DNA of 64,000 bases from Betaproteobacteria bacterium (GTDB lineage: Bacteria; Pseudomonadota; Gammaproteobacteria; Burkholderiales; Rhodocyclaceae). How positions within the stretch are numbered: position 1 is the first letter of the stretch; every line of letters starts with the position of its first letter. The notes below the pieces were generated by a model, which did no database searches, was not told where the DNA came from, and worked only from the letters and a program-made list of their open reading frames with translations. A program made the position numbers and the translations under genes. Below, one piece after another: positions 1 to 8,795 of the stretch. Location: the NCBI GenBank assembly GCA_009781175.1, contig WQYQ01000005.1, positions 109,576 through 173,575 of the forward strand, in the 5' to 3' direction.

Positions 1-1000
1 GCCATGCGGCAAACCGTTCGGCAAACGCGGGAACGATTCGCGCAATTGCTTCAGCCCCGCGCACCGCGCGCTGACGCGCCAGCATCTCAAGATAGCGGCC
101 GCATAACAATAAAAAGACGAACATCGTTACCGAATCGAAGTACACCTCGCCCGAACGAGTCAGCGTTGCCCAAAGGCTTGCGAGAAAGGCTGAACCGACC
201 CCAAGCGCAACCGGCACATCCATGCCCAGGCGCCGGAGTCTGATATCGCGCCAGGCCCGTTCGAAAAACGGCGCCGCGGAATAGAGCACGACGGGCAAGG
301 TCAGAATCAGGCTGGCCCAGCGCATCAACTCGGCAGCCTCTATGCTCATGTCACCAGCGCGTGCGATGTACGTCGGAAAGGCGTACATCATCACCTGCAT
401 CATGCCCAAACCCGCGACAAGCAAGCGCCACAAAGCACTGCGGCGCTCTTTTTGCGCGATTTGTTCATTTTTTGCCGGGTCGTAAGGATGGGCTCGGTAA
501 CCTATTGCACCGATTGCCGCGAGCAGTTCCGAAAGCTGGGTTTCCCGTGTATCCCAGCGCACGCGCGCGCGCCGCGTCGCGTAGTTGACCTGAGCCATCG
601 TCACGCCGCGGTGACGCATCAGATGCTGTTCATTCAGCCATACGCATGCGGCACAGGTGATTCCTTCGAGAATCAGATCGGCTTCCCGCTCATGCTCCCC
701 AATCGGCCGCACAAACTGTTTCTGGATGTTCGGATGATCGAAAAGCCCAAGTTCGCCCAGCTCACTCGGCAGCACTTCACGCTGCGATTCCGGCAATTCG
801 GCGCGGTGTCGATAGTAGTCGGTCAGGCCGCTATCGATAATGGCTTGCGCAACGGCTTGGCATCCCGCGCAACACATCGCGCGCGGAGCGCCGTCGATTT
901 CAACGTAAAAATTCGCGCCAGCGACAATCGGCAAACCACAATGAAAACAAACCGCCTCGGACGAGGCGGGATGGTGAGAAAGCAATACTTGGGAGGACAC
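1..1000 (-). CDS. ccoI: Heavy-metal (copper) translocating P-type ATPase, CcoI/FixI-like, N-terminal part; runs off the left edge
   Basis: Minus-strand reading from GTG at 1000 (upstream GCAGGAGAATTC gives AGGAG): VSSQVLLSHHPASSEAVCFHCGLPIVAG...CCAGCQAVAQ...EGITCAACVWLNEQHLMRHRGV...LRRLGMDVPVALGVGSAFLASL. CxxC metal-binding motifs typical of CcoI. Codons at 238 and 1000 are in phase. Absent from the supplied ORF track (GTG start, open at the edge). Confidence 0.85.
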   Translation of the reverse strand, partial: MSSQVLLSHHPASSEAVCFHCGLPIVAGANFYVEIDGAPRAMCCAGCQAVAQAIIDSGLTDYYRHRAELPESQREVLPSELGELGLFDHPNIQKQFVRPIGEHEREADLILEGITCAACVWLNEQHLMRHRGVTMAQVNYATRRARVRWDTRETQLSELLAAIGAIGYRAHPYDPAKNEQIAQKERRSALWRLLVAGLGMMQVMMYAFPTYIARAGDMSIEAAELMRWASLILTLPVVLYSAAPFFERAWRDIRLRRLGMDVPVALGVGSAFLASLWATLTRSGEVYFDSVTMFVFLLLCGRYLEMLARQRAVRGAEAIARIVPAFAERFAAW

Positions 1001-1202
1001 GAATTCTCCTGCTTCTGGCAACTCAACTTGCGCATATAGGCCACAAGACTAACAGAAGCCTTCGCTTCGAGCAGACCACCACTACCTCTCAAAGCAGTAT
1101 CCACGGCTTGGAGGTATCACTAAACCTAGCGTTGTGAGTCACCTCAACTTGAAAATTGGGGCATCCCCACCACGAACGGCCAGGCTTGCACTCGACGCGT
1201 GG

Positions 1203-2180
1203 TCAATCACCTCGCACCTTCAGTATGATTTTTCCGATATGGGCATTGCTTTCCATTAAGCGGTGCGCGTCTCCAGCTTGCTCAAGCGGGAATTCCGCGT
1301 AAATAGACGGTCGAACACGACCATCGACGAATGCCGGCCAAACATGGTGCAGCAATGCGTCGCGATAAGCAGTTTTCTCCGCCACGCTGCGAGGACGCAT
1401 GGTCGAACCGGTAATCGTCAGGCGTTTGAGCATGACCTGAACAAAATCCAGTTCGGCACGCCCTCCCGCCAGAAAGGCGATCATCACCAAGCGTCCGTCG
1501 GGCCGCAACAATGAAACGTTGCGCGGGATGTAACTGGCTCCAACCATGTCCAATACAACATCGGCGCCACCTGCATTTTTCACGATTTCCACGAAATCGC
1601 TTGTCCGATAGTTGATAGCAATGTCGGCGCCAAAAGCCTTGCATGCATCGCATTTTTCGGCACTGCCCGCGGTCGCATAAACCGTTGCGCCAAGCAACTT
1701 TCCCAACTGAATCGCAGCAAGTCCGATTCCGCTTGAGCCCCCATGCACGAGCAGGCGCTCGCCTGCGGCAAGGCGGCCGATTTCGGCCACATTCGCCCAT
1801 ACAGTAAACCAGTTTTCCGGCAAGGACGCGGCTTCCCGCAAACCGATGCCTTCAGGCAGCGGCAAGGCATGCCCCGCCGGCGCGACACAATATTCCGCAT
1901 ACGCTCCGCCCGGCGTCAGCGCGGTCACGAAATCGCCGACTTGCCATTCGGTCACCGCATCACCCACGGCCACGACACGGCCCGCAGCTTCAAGACCGAG
2001 AATAGGCGATGCCCCGGGCGGCGGCGGATAAGCGCCCGCACGCTGCAATAGGTCAGGCCGATTAACGCCGACCCAGTGGTTTTCGATCAGAATCTCCCCA
2101 GCACCCGGCTGCGGCACCTCCCCTTCGATCAAACGCATCGACTCGGGGCCGGGCTCGGGTCCGTGTTGAATCAAACGCAT
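1203..2180 (-). CDS. NAD(P)H quinone oxidoreductase / zinc-type alcohol dehydrogenase-like (PIG3-type MDR)
   Basis: ORF MRLIQHGPEPGPESMRLIEGEVPQPGAGEILIEN...VNRPDLLQRAGAYPPPPGAS...LLVHGGSSGIGLAAIQLGK; RBS-like GAGGAGAGG upstream. Confidence 0.92.
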   Translation of the reverse strand: MRLIQHGPEPGPESMRLIEGEVPQPGAGEILIENHWVGVNRPDLLQRAGAYPPPPGASPILGLEAAGRVVAVGDAVTEWQVGDFVTALTPGGAYAEYCVAPAGHALPLPEGIGLREAASLPENWFTVWANVAEIGRLAAGERLLVHGGSSGIGLAAIQLGKLLGATVYATAGSAEKCDACKAFGADIAINYRTSDFVEIVKNAGGADVVLDMVGASYIPRNVSLLRPDGRLVMIAFLAGGRAELDFVQVMLKRLTITGSTMRPRSVAEKTAYRDALLHHVWPAFVDGRVRPSIYAEFPLEQAGDAHRLMESNAHIGKIILKVRGD

Positions 2181-2257
2181 CTCGCCTCTCCTCTTCTAAA
2201 ACATCCCAAACTACGAAAAAACACTCGCGATGCTCAGCGAGCGTTTTTTCGGAGGCT

Positions 2258-3145
2258 TCAACTGACAAATCGTCCATTTCGATAGTCGACCATCGCTTGT
2301 TCGATTTCCTCCCGCGTATTCATGACGAATGGGCCGTATTGCACAATCGGCTCGTTCAGTGGCCGGCCGGCAAGCAGAATCAAACGCGCATTGCTGCCGG
2401 CGTTCAGCTTTACGCCATCGGCGTTTGCTTGATTGGCCAGAATCGCCATGTGCCCCGCCGCCACTCGCTCACGCTTTTCGCCCACGGCAACTTCGCCGTG
2501 ATACACATAAAGAAATGCGTTGTGTCCGGAAGGAATCGCCTGTTGGAAACTGCTTCCCGGCGGCAAATGCACATCGAGATAAAGCGGCTCGGTTTTTTCG
2601 CGTTGCATGGCGCCCTCCACGCCATGTGAACGCCCCGCGATGATCGTTACGCCAACGCCTTCTGGCGTCTGGATTTGAGGAAGCTTCGCGTTCGGAATAT
2701 CGCAATACCAGGGGGCCGACATCTTGTCCGCAGCGGCCAGATTCAGCCAAAGCTGAAAACCCTCCATCCGCCCTTCTTCTTGCTCGGGCATCTCGGAATG
2801 AATCACGCCACGTCCGGCCACCATCCATTGCACGCCGCCGTTCTCGAGCAGACCTTCATGCCCCGCGCTATCGCGATGCCGCATGCGGCCAAAAAGCATA
2901 TAGGTGATGGTTTCAAATCCACGATGCGGATGATTGGGAAAGCCGGCGATATAGTCATTCGCGCTTTCCGAACCGAAAGCGTCCAACATCAAAAAGGGAT
3001 CGAGCCGACGCTGCAAAGGCTGCGACAAGACCCGAGTGAGCTTCACCCCCGCTCCATCGGAAGTTGGAACGCCAGTAAGCACCTCTTCCACCTCACGCGA
3101 ATGGAGCACGCTTTCAGGTGCAAGTCCCGTATCCATGGTCTTCAC
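2258..3145 (-). CDS. Pirin family protein
   Basis: ORF with HPHRGFETITYMLFGRMRHRDSAGHEGLLENGGVQWMVAGRGVIHSEMPEQEEGRMEGFQLWLNL, typical pirin. Confidence 0.95.
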   Translation of the reverse strand: MKTMDTGLAPESVLHSREVEEVLTGVPTSDGAGVKLTRVLSQPLQRRLDPFLMLDAFGSESANDYIAGFPNHPHRGFETITYMLFGRMRHRDSAGHEGLLENGGVQWMVAGRGVIHSEMPEQEEGRMEGFQLWLNLAAADKMSAPWYCDIPNAKLPQIQTPEGVGVTIIAGRSHGVEGAMQREKTEPLYLDVHLPPGSSFQQAIPSGHNAFLYVYHGEVAVGEKRERVAAGHMAILANQANADGVKLNAGSNARLILLAGRPLNEPIVQYGPFVMNTREEIEQAMVDYRNGRFVS

Positions 3146-3307
3146 TCCAATAGTCGATCAGCTCAAAACGCAGTGTGGCACAAACTCTTTCTCTATAGGC
3201 CGTTTGAACCACCGCTTCAATTTCAGCCAATACAGAAACAAACCATTGCTGTGCATGACGGCCTTGCCGGCGCAAGGTAAGCCACTGAATGATGCGAGCC
3301 CCAAAAG

Positions 3308-3332
3308 CAAAAAACCCAGTCTAAGACTGGGC
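3308..3332 (-). terminator. Rho-independent terminator downstream of tRNA-Arg
   Basis: Minus strand CCCAGTC-TTA-GACTGGG followed by TTTTTTGCTTTT. Confidence 0.8.
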
Positions 3333-3359
3333 TTAAGTGCTTGGCATTGCGGTGTTCTC

Positions 3360-3436
3360 TGGCGCATCCGGAGCGACTCGAACGCCCGACCCCCTGGTTC
3401 GTAGCCAGGTACTCTATCCAACTGAGCTACGGATGC
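3360..3436 (-). tRNA. tRNA-Arg(ACG)
   Basis: Minus strand GCATCCGTAGCTCAGTTGGATAGAGTACCTGGCTACGAACCAGGGGGTCGGGCGTTCGAGTCGCTCCGGATGCGCCA; complete cloverleaf, anticodon ACG in CTACGAA loop, encoded CCA. Confidence 0.97.
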
Positions 3437-3588
3437 GCAACGAAGAAGTGGAATTATGTACGAATACGGCACTAAGCGCAAGCGCCTGCATAAAAATAAA
3501 GCCGTTCCGATACGACCTGCTGTTCGCTCTTGGCAACATACAGTCGCTTGGCGCATAGAATAAACGCTTCTCCCATGCGAGCCGGAAC

Positions 3589-5076
3589 ATGTCTGCATCC
3601 GATCCAGTTTTCACGGTCGCGGCGATCCGTGAAATCGAAAACCAATACTTGCCAAATGCTCAGCCGAGCCTGATGGAACGGGCAGGCGCAGCAGCCGCCA
3701 AACTTGCGCTCACTTTGCTGCATAAAAATCCCGGCCCGGTTTTAATTCTCGCGGGGCCTGGGAATAATGGCGGAGACGGTTTTGTCCTGGCGCGGCATTT
3801 ACTCCTGGCCGGTCATGCAGTAACGCTGGTTTTCGCCAATGATCCCGAGCATCTGCCAAGCGATGCCCATACAGCCTTCATGGCCTGGCAAGCCGCAGGC
3901 GGGAAAAGCGTGCAAGACTTTCCGCCCGGCGACTGGGCACTCGCGGTTGATGCGCTGTTCGGGATCGGCCTGCATCGGGCACCCATAGGCTGGTATGCGG
4001 ACTGGATTGAACGCTTCAATCGACTCACTTGTCCACGGCTCTCGATCGATATTCCGAGCGGCTTGGATGCGGATACCGGACAGGCTTTCGTCCCATGCGT
4101 GAAAGCTTCGCACACGCTGAGTTTCATCGGCCTGAAGCCGGGGCTTCTCACGCTCGATGGCCCAGACCACTGCGGTGAAATATCCATTGCAACGCTGGAC
4201 CTTCCGCTCGATGCACACAGTTCCCCAGGTCGGAAACTGCATCCAGCCGATTTCGCGGCCGGTCTGCAAGCGCGGCCGCGCAATACCCACAAAGGTCATT
4301 GGGGCGAAGTCGGCATCATCGGCGGCGCTCCGGGCATGCTCGGCGCGGCATTACTCGCTGGCCGTGCAGCCCTGAAAACAGGTGCCGGGCGTGTGTTTGT
4401 CGGTTGCCTCGACAGTTCCGCACCGCCTGTAGACCTGAATCACCCTGAATTGATGCTGCGCGCGTCAGGCGATTTACATTCCATTGCCAGCGTGCTTGCA
4501 CTAGGCCCAGGGCTGGGGCAAACGGAGGCCGCCCATGAGCAATTGCGCTGCGCCTTGCAGTTTGACGGCCCTCTGGTGCTGGACGCGGATGCTTTAAATC
4601 TGCTCAGCGCCAATCCTCATTTCAAAGAACAAATCCTCGCGCGCAAAGCGCCAAGCGTTTTGACGCCGCATCCAGCGGAAGCCGCCCGGCTATTGGCAAC
4701 GGATACCGCAAGCATTCAGTCCGATCGCCTCGTCGCCGCAATCGAACTTGCCGAAGGTTTTGGCGCGCATGTCGTGCTCAAGGGCAACGGCAGCGTGATC
4801 GCGCATCCCGATGGCAACTGGGCGATTAATCCGACCGGGCATGCGGGCATGGCCGCGGCAGGCATGGGCGATGTATTGACCGGGCTGGCTGCCAGCCTTC
4901 TCGGCCAGGGTTGGCCCGCAGGCAGCGCCTTGGAGGGGGCAGTTCATCTACATGGCGCGGCGGCCGAGTTGCTTGCCGAAGAGGGCGTCGGCCCCGTTGG
5001 CGTCAGCGCGAGCGAGCTGATTCCTGCCGCACGCCGGTTGTTGAACCGCTGGATCATCGAATACGGCGCGCACTGA
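3589..5076 (+). CDS. nnrDE: Bifunctional NAD(P)H-hydrate epimerase / ADP-dependent dehydratase (YjeF)
   Basis: ORF with YjeF_N (GPGNNGGDGFVLARHLLLAG) and carbohydrate-kinase-like C-domain (KGNGSVIAHPDGNWAINPTGHAGMAAAGMGDVLTG). Confidence 0.93.
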   Translation: MSASDPVFTVAAIREIENQYLPNAQPSLMERAGAAAAKLALTLLHKNPGPVLILAGPGNNGGDGFVLARHLLLAGHAVTLVFANDPEHLPSDAHTAFMAWQAAGGKSVQDFPPGDWALAVDALFGIGLHRAPIGWYADWIERFNRLTCPRLSIDIPSGLDADTGQAFVPCVKASHTLSFIGLKPGLLTLDGPDHCGEISIATLDLPLDAHSSPGRKLHPADFAAGLQARPRNTHKGHWGEVGIIGGAPGMLGAALLAGRAALKTGAGRVFVGCLDSSAPPVDLNHPELMLRASGDLHSIASVLALGPGLGQTEAAHEQLRCALQFDGPLVLDADALNLLSANPHFKEQILARKAPSVLTPHPAEAARLLATDTASIQSDRLVAAIELAEGFGAHVVLKGNGSVIAHPDGNWAINPTGHAGMAAAGMGDVLTGLAASLLGQGWPAGSALEGAVHLHGAAAELLAEEGVGPVGVSASELIPAARRLLNRWIIEYGAH

Positions 5077-5092
5077 ACCTCCCACTTCACGC

Positions 5093-6460
5093 TTAAACCT
5101 GAAGCTGTAACGCTATCTCGCATAGCGCTTCACGCAGCAGAGTGCGATTGGGTGCGGCGCCAATCGAAATTCTCAAACCCGCGGGCGCGCCTTCTTTATG
5201 CAACGCAAAGGCTTCGCCTGTCACGACGCGGATGCCTTCCCGCTCCAAAGCCTCCGCAATCCGGCGCGCCCGCTGCGCGGAGCCGAGCGCCAACCATAAA
5301 TGCGGCCCCGGCCAGCCTCGGCAATTCTGATCGCCCAATATTTGACTGACCAATTTCCAGCGCGCAGCGAGTTCGCACCGCTGCATATCGAGCCGTGCGA
5401 GCGCTGTTCCATCGGCAATCCAGCGTTGTGCCACGGCGGCCATTAATGGTGCAACGTACCAGCGCGTTTGATGCTCTGCATCTTGAATACGCTTTGCAAG
5501 CGCCGGCGGCAACACGACAAACCCAATCCGCAAACCCGGCGCGACGGTCTTCGATAATCCGGTCACATAAACGACATGTTCCGGAGCAAGCGCCGCCAAT
5601 GGAGGAAGTTTTACGTCCCCCAGCAGACCGTAAACATCCTCCTCCACCGCAAAAGCATCGTAACGCTGGAGCAGCCATACGATTTCCCGCCGGCGCTTTT
5701 CGCCCATCGTAGCTCCCGTCGGGTTCTGCAAACTCGGAGAAACGACGAAAAGCCGGCGGCCCGCGCGGCAGGCGGCTTCCAAGGCTTCAGGGCGGATGCC
5801 TTCCGCGTCCAGCGCCAACGGCGTCAACCGCCAGCCGCGCTCGTGCGCGAGCATATGGATGCCTGGATACGTAAGCGCTTCAACGGCAATTTCATTTTCC
5901 CCCGCCAGCCATCCCAACACGGTAGCCAATGCATGCTGAGCCCCCGCCGTCACCAGCAGCCTTTCCGGTTCGGCGGTAAGGCCCCGGCGCGCAAGCCATG
6001 CCACGGCCGCACTGCGCAGCAATAGCCATTCCGAAACACCGGGATAGTCGAGAAAACGCTCCAGTCCGTTCGCGCTATCCAATGCCGCAAGCGCGGGCGA
6101 AAAATCCTCGCGGCGCGGCAGCGAGGGCGGCGTATTGGTCGAAAGATCGATATGGAAACGCCGCGCATCGGTATCGGCGGCGCGACCGGTTAAGGCAAAC
6201 AAACTCCCCGCCGCGGCGCGTCCGAGCACATAGGTGCCGCGCCCAATTTCGCCGCCGATCAGATGGCGCCGCTCCGCTTCGCGGTAAGCGCGCGTAACCG
6301 TACTGACATTGAAGCCCAACAGATCCGCTAAAAGACGATGCGTCGGCAAGCGGTCGCCCGGCCGTAAGCGCCCCGTCGCGATAGCGGCTTCAAGTTCGGC
6401 CACGATCGCCAGATAGGCCGGCCCGGTATGTTTATCCAGTTGGGGAAGCCAGTTTGTCAT
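5093..6460 (-). CDS. MocR/PdxR-type GntR regulator with aminotransferase-like domain
   Basis: N-terminal wHTH (GRLRPGDRLPTHRLLADLLGFNVSTVTRAYREAERR) fused to class I aminotransferase fold (SPSLQNPTGATM..., YVTGLSKTVAPGLRIGF). Confidence 0.93.
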   Translation of the reverse strand: MTNWLPQLDKHTGPAYLAIVAELEAAIATGRLRPGDRLPTHRLLADLLGFNVSTVTRAYREAERRHLIGGEIGRGTYVLGRAAAGSLFALTGRAADTDARRFHIDLSTNTPPSLPRREDFSPALAALDSANGLERFLDYPGVSEWLLLRSAAVAWLARRGLTAEPERLLVTAGAQHALATVLGWLAGENEIAVEALTYPGIHMLAHERGWRLTPLALDAEGIRPEALEAACRAGRRLFVVSPSLQNPTGATMGEKRRREIVWLLQRYDAFAVEEDVYGLLGDVKLPPLAALAPEHVVYVTGLSKTVAPGLRIGFVVLPPALAKRIQDAEHQTRWYVAPLMAAVAQRWIADGTALARLDMQRCELAARWKLVSQILGDQNCRGWPGPHLWLALGSAQRARRIAEALEREGIRVVTGEAFALHKEGAPAGLRISIGAAPNRTLLREALCEIALQLQV

Positions 6461-6522
6461 GCAGACAACCCTCCTTTTTCTGCATACAAACTAAGCCAAT
6501 CATTTTCTCGACGCAAGACATC

Positions 6523-7488
6523 ATGCTCCCTTCTCTCACCGAACTGATCGCCGCCCGCAATCTCCTGGCCTCATACATTTCTCCGACGCCGCAATATCCT
6601 TGGCCGCTGCTCTGCGAAGCCTTTGGCGGAACGCTATGGATGAAACACGAAAATCATTTGCCCACAGGCGCGTTCAAGCTGCGTGGCGGGCTGGTCTACT
6701 GCGCGGAACTCAAGGCGCGCGGCGCAGCCAAAAATGGGATTGTTACCGCGACGCGCGGGAACCACGGCCAATCGATCGCTTATGCGGCAGGCAAAAACGG
6801 ACTCTCCGCAACGATTGTCGTGCCCGAGGGAAACAGCGCGGAAAAAAACGCGGCGATGCGGGCGTTGGGCGCGGAACTCATCGTTACCGGGCACGATTTC
6901 CAGGCCGCATCGGAGTATGCCGAAGCGCTTGCGCAGGAACGCAACGCGCACAAAGTGCCGGCGTTCCACCACCAGCTTATTGCTGGCGTAGCCAGCTATA
7001 CGCTCGAACTCTTCGAGGCGGCGGGCGAGCTTGACGCTGTTTTCGTGCCGATCGGCATGGGCTCGGGCGCCAGCGCCGTAGCGGCCGCCCGCAATGCGCT
7101 GGGCTTGCGCACACGTATCATCGGCGTCGTGTCCGCGCACGCCACCGCCTACGCGGAAGGTTTCCGAAGCGGCACAGTATGCGAACGGCCCGTTAGCACC
7201 CAACTCGCCGATGGGTTGGCCTGCCGCGCGACCGATCCACAGGCGCTTGCCATCCTGCGCCGGGAACTTGACGACATACTCTGCGTCAGCGACACCGAAG
7301 TAGCGGCCGCCATGCGCCTAATTTTTTCCTCCACCCATAATGTAGCGGAAGGCGCCGGCGCGGCGGCGCTTGCAGGCGCAATACAGGTTCGCGGCCGTTA
7401 CGCCGGGCGTCGCGTCGGCGTTGTTCTGACTGGCGGCAACGTCGATTCCGCAGTTTTCGCACGCGTTCTCCAGCCGGACATATTTTGA
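6523..7488 (+). CDS. Threonine/serine dehydratase-like PLP enzyme
   Basis: ORF MLPSLTELIAARNLLASYISPTPQYPWPLLCEAFGGTLWMKHENHLPTGAFKLRGGLVY; start at 6523 preferred over the track start; divergent from the MocR gene. Confidence 0.9.
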   Translation: MLPSLTELIAARNLLASYISPTPQYPWPLLCEAFGGTLWMKHENHLPTGAFKLRGGLVYCAELKARGAAKNGIVTATRGNHGQSIAYAAGKNGLSATIVVPEGNSAEKNAAMRALGAELIVTGHDFQAASEYAEALAQERNAHKVPAFHHQLIAGVASYTLELFEAAGELDAVFVPIGMGSGASAVAAARNALGLRTRIIGVVSAHATAYAEGFRSGTVCERPVSTQLADGLACRATDPQALAILRRELDDILCVSDTEVAAAMRLIFSSTHNVAEGAGAAALAGAIQVRGRYAGRRVGVVLTGGNVDSAVFARVLQPDIF

Positions 7489-7564
7489 TTAAATATCCAG
7501 GCTGATCGCGGGTATATACTCACGCCTCCTTTTAAGCTATTGGCCCATTTGTGGCTCCACACGC

Positions 7565-8413
7565 ATGGACACTAATGAACAACTTCGCGTCGAAATCCAG
7601 CGTAACGTTGCACTTGCTTTGGCCGAGGACATTGGAACAGGCGATTTGACCGCCCGTTTGATTCCCGCCAAGCTCAACGCCCGCGGACGTGTCGTGACAC
7701 GGGAAAACGCCGTGTTATGCGGTTCGGCGTGGTTCGAAGCAACATTTCATGCGCTCGATACAAGCGCAACGCTGATTTGGCATGCACAGGACGGCGAGCT
7801 GATCGAGCCGGGTCAAACCATCTGCAACATCGTCACCAATGCGCGCGTTCTGCTCACTGCGGAACGCACAGCCTTAAATTTCCTGCAATTGCTTTCCGCC
7901 ACGGCAACGCTGACCCGCCGTTATGTTGACGCGGTTGCGAATACCCGTGCCAAGATCGTCGATACGCGCAAAACGCTGCCCGGCCTGCGTCTGGCCCAGA
8001 AATACGCGGTTCAAGTGGGCGGCGGAACGAATCATCGAATCGGGCTTTACGACGGTATTCTGATCAAGGAAAACCACATCATCTCGGCCGGCGGCATTAG
8101 CAATGCCATGCATAAAGCCAAAGAACTCGCCGCGCCGCATGTTTTCATCGAAGTAGAAGTTGAAACGCTCGACGAATTGCGTGAAGCGCTCGACGCGGGC
8201 GCCAAAATGATTCTGCTCGATAATATGAGCCATGCCGAGATGGCCGAAGCGGTCGCCATGACGGCAGGCCGCGCCGAGCTTGAAGCCAGTGGCGGCGTGG
8301 AACTGGAAAGCGTGCGGGCCATCGCCGAAGCGGGCGTCGACAGGATTTCGGTCGGGCGCCTGACCAAGGATGTGCGTGCGGTCGATTTTTCACTGCGTCA
8401 CATTGAGGCTTAA
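7565..8413 (+). CDS. nadC: Nicotinate-nucleotide diphosphorylase (carboxylating)
   Basis: ORF with ALAEDIGTGDLTARLI, DTRKTLPGLRLAQKYAVQVGGGTNHRIGLYDGILIKENHI. Confidence 0.96.
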   Translation: MDTNEQLRVEIQRNVALALAEDIGTGDLTARLIPAKLNARGRVVTRENAVLCGSAWFEATFHALDTSATLIWHAQDGELIEPGQTICNIVTNARVLLTAERTALNFLQLLSATATLTRRYVDAVANTRAKIVDTRKTLPGLRLAQKYAVQVGGGTNHRIGLYDGILIKENHIISAGGISNAMHKAKELAAPHVFIEVEVETLDELREALDAGAKMILLDNMSHAEMAEAVAMTAGRAELEASGGVELESVRAIAEAGVDRISVGRLTKDVRAVDFSLRHIEA

Positions 8414-8425
8414 GTAAGCCTCAAT
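8402..8425. terminator. Hairpin at 3' end of nadC
   Basis: Near-perfect palindrome ATTGAGGCTTAAGTAAGCCTCAAT spanning the stop codon; no T-run. Confidence 0.45.
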
Positions 8426-8551
8426 CCATCCGTTACAGATCTAAAGTGTCGGTTAACGGCTTGCCAGGAGAAACACAAAAGGCTATACATCGGGGCCGAG
8501 CGATTTATCCATTTAGCATAATCGCGTCAATCGATCCGCGCTCCCCCCTCC

Positions 8552-8728
8552 ATGGCAAAACGGATAGAGCAGAAAGCCTTTTTGATGTCCTTCTTTTTCG
8601 TTGCTTACTACATTGTCTCGGTCATCATCCTGGTCCTGCATTTCACCGGGCTTCTGGCGCGCCATCGTTTGGAATGGCTGATCTACGTTCTGGCGCTGAC
8701 CGTCTTTCCCGCAGTGATCTACCTCTGA
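8552..8728 (+). CDS. Small (58 aa) hydrophobic two-TM protein of unknown function
   Basis: MAKRIEQKAFLMSFFFVAYYIVSVIILVLHFTGLLARHRLEWLIYVLALTVFPAVIYL*; charged N-terminus, two hydrophobic segments, terminator immediately after stop; below the ORF-track cutoff. Confidence 0.6.
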   Translation: MAKRIEQKAFLMSFFFVAYYIVSVIILVLHFTGLLARHRLEWLIYVLALTVFPAVIYL

Positions 8729-8740
8729 GGCACAAGACAA

Positions 8741-8782
8741 AAAAAGGGGTGCTCCGGCAAATAGCCTGAGAGCCCCTTTTTG
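8741..8782. terminator. Bidirectional terminator between the small ORF and thrC
   Basis: AAAAAGGGGTGCTC...GAGAGCCCCTTTTT with flanking A/T runs. Confidence 0.75.
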
Positions 8783-8795
8783 TTTGCTTTCTTAC

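Noticed and set aside
3158-3598. 146-aa minus-strand ORF
   Set aside because: Reads straight through tRNA-Arg and its terminator; not plausible as a protein.
8446-8769. 107-aa plus-strand ORF
   Set aside because: Different frame from the better-supported 58-aa membrane ORF and runs into the terminator hairpin.
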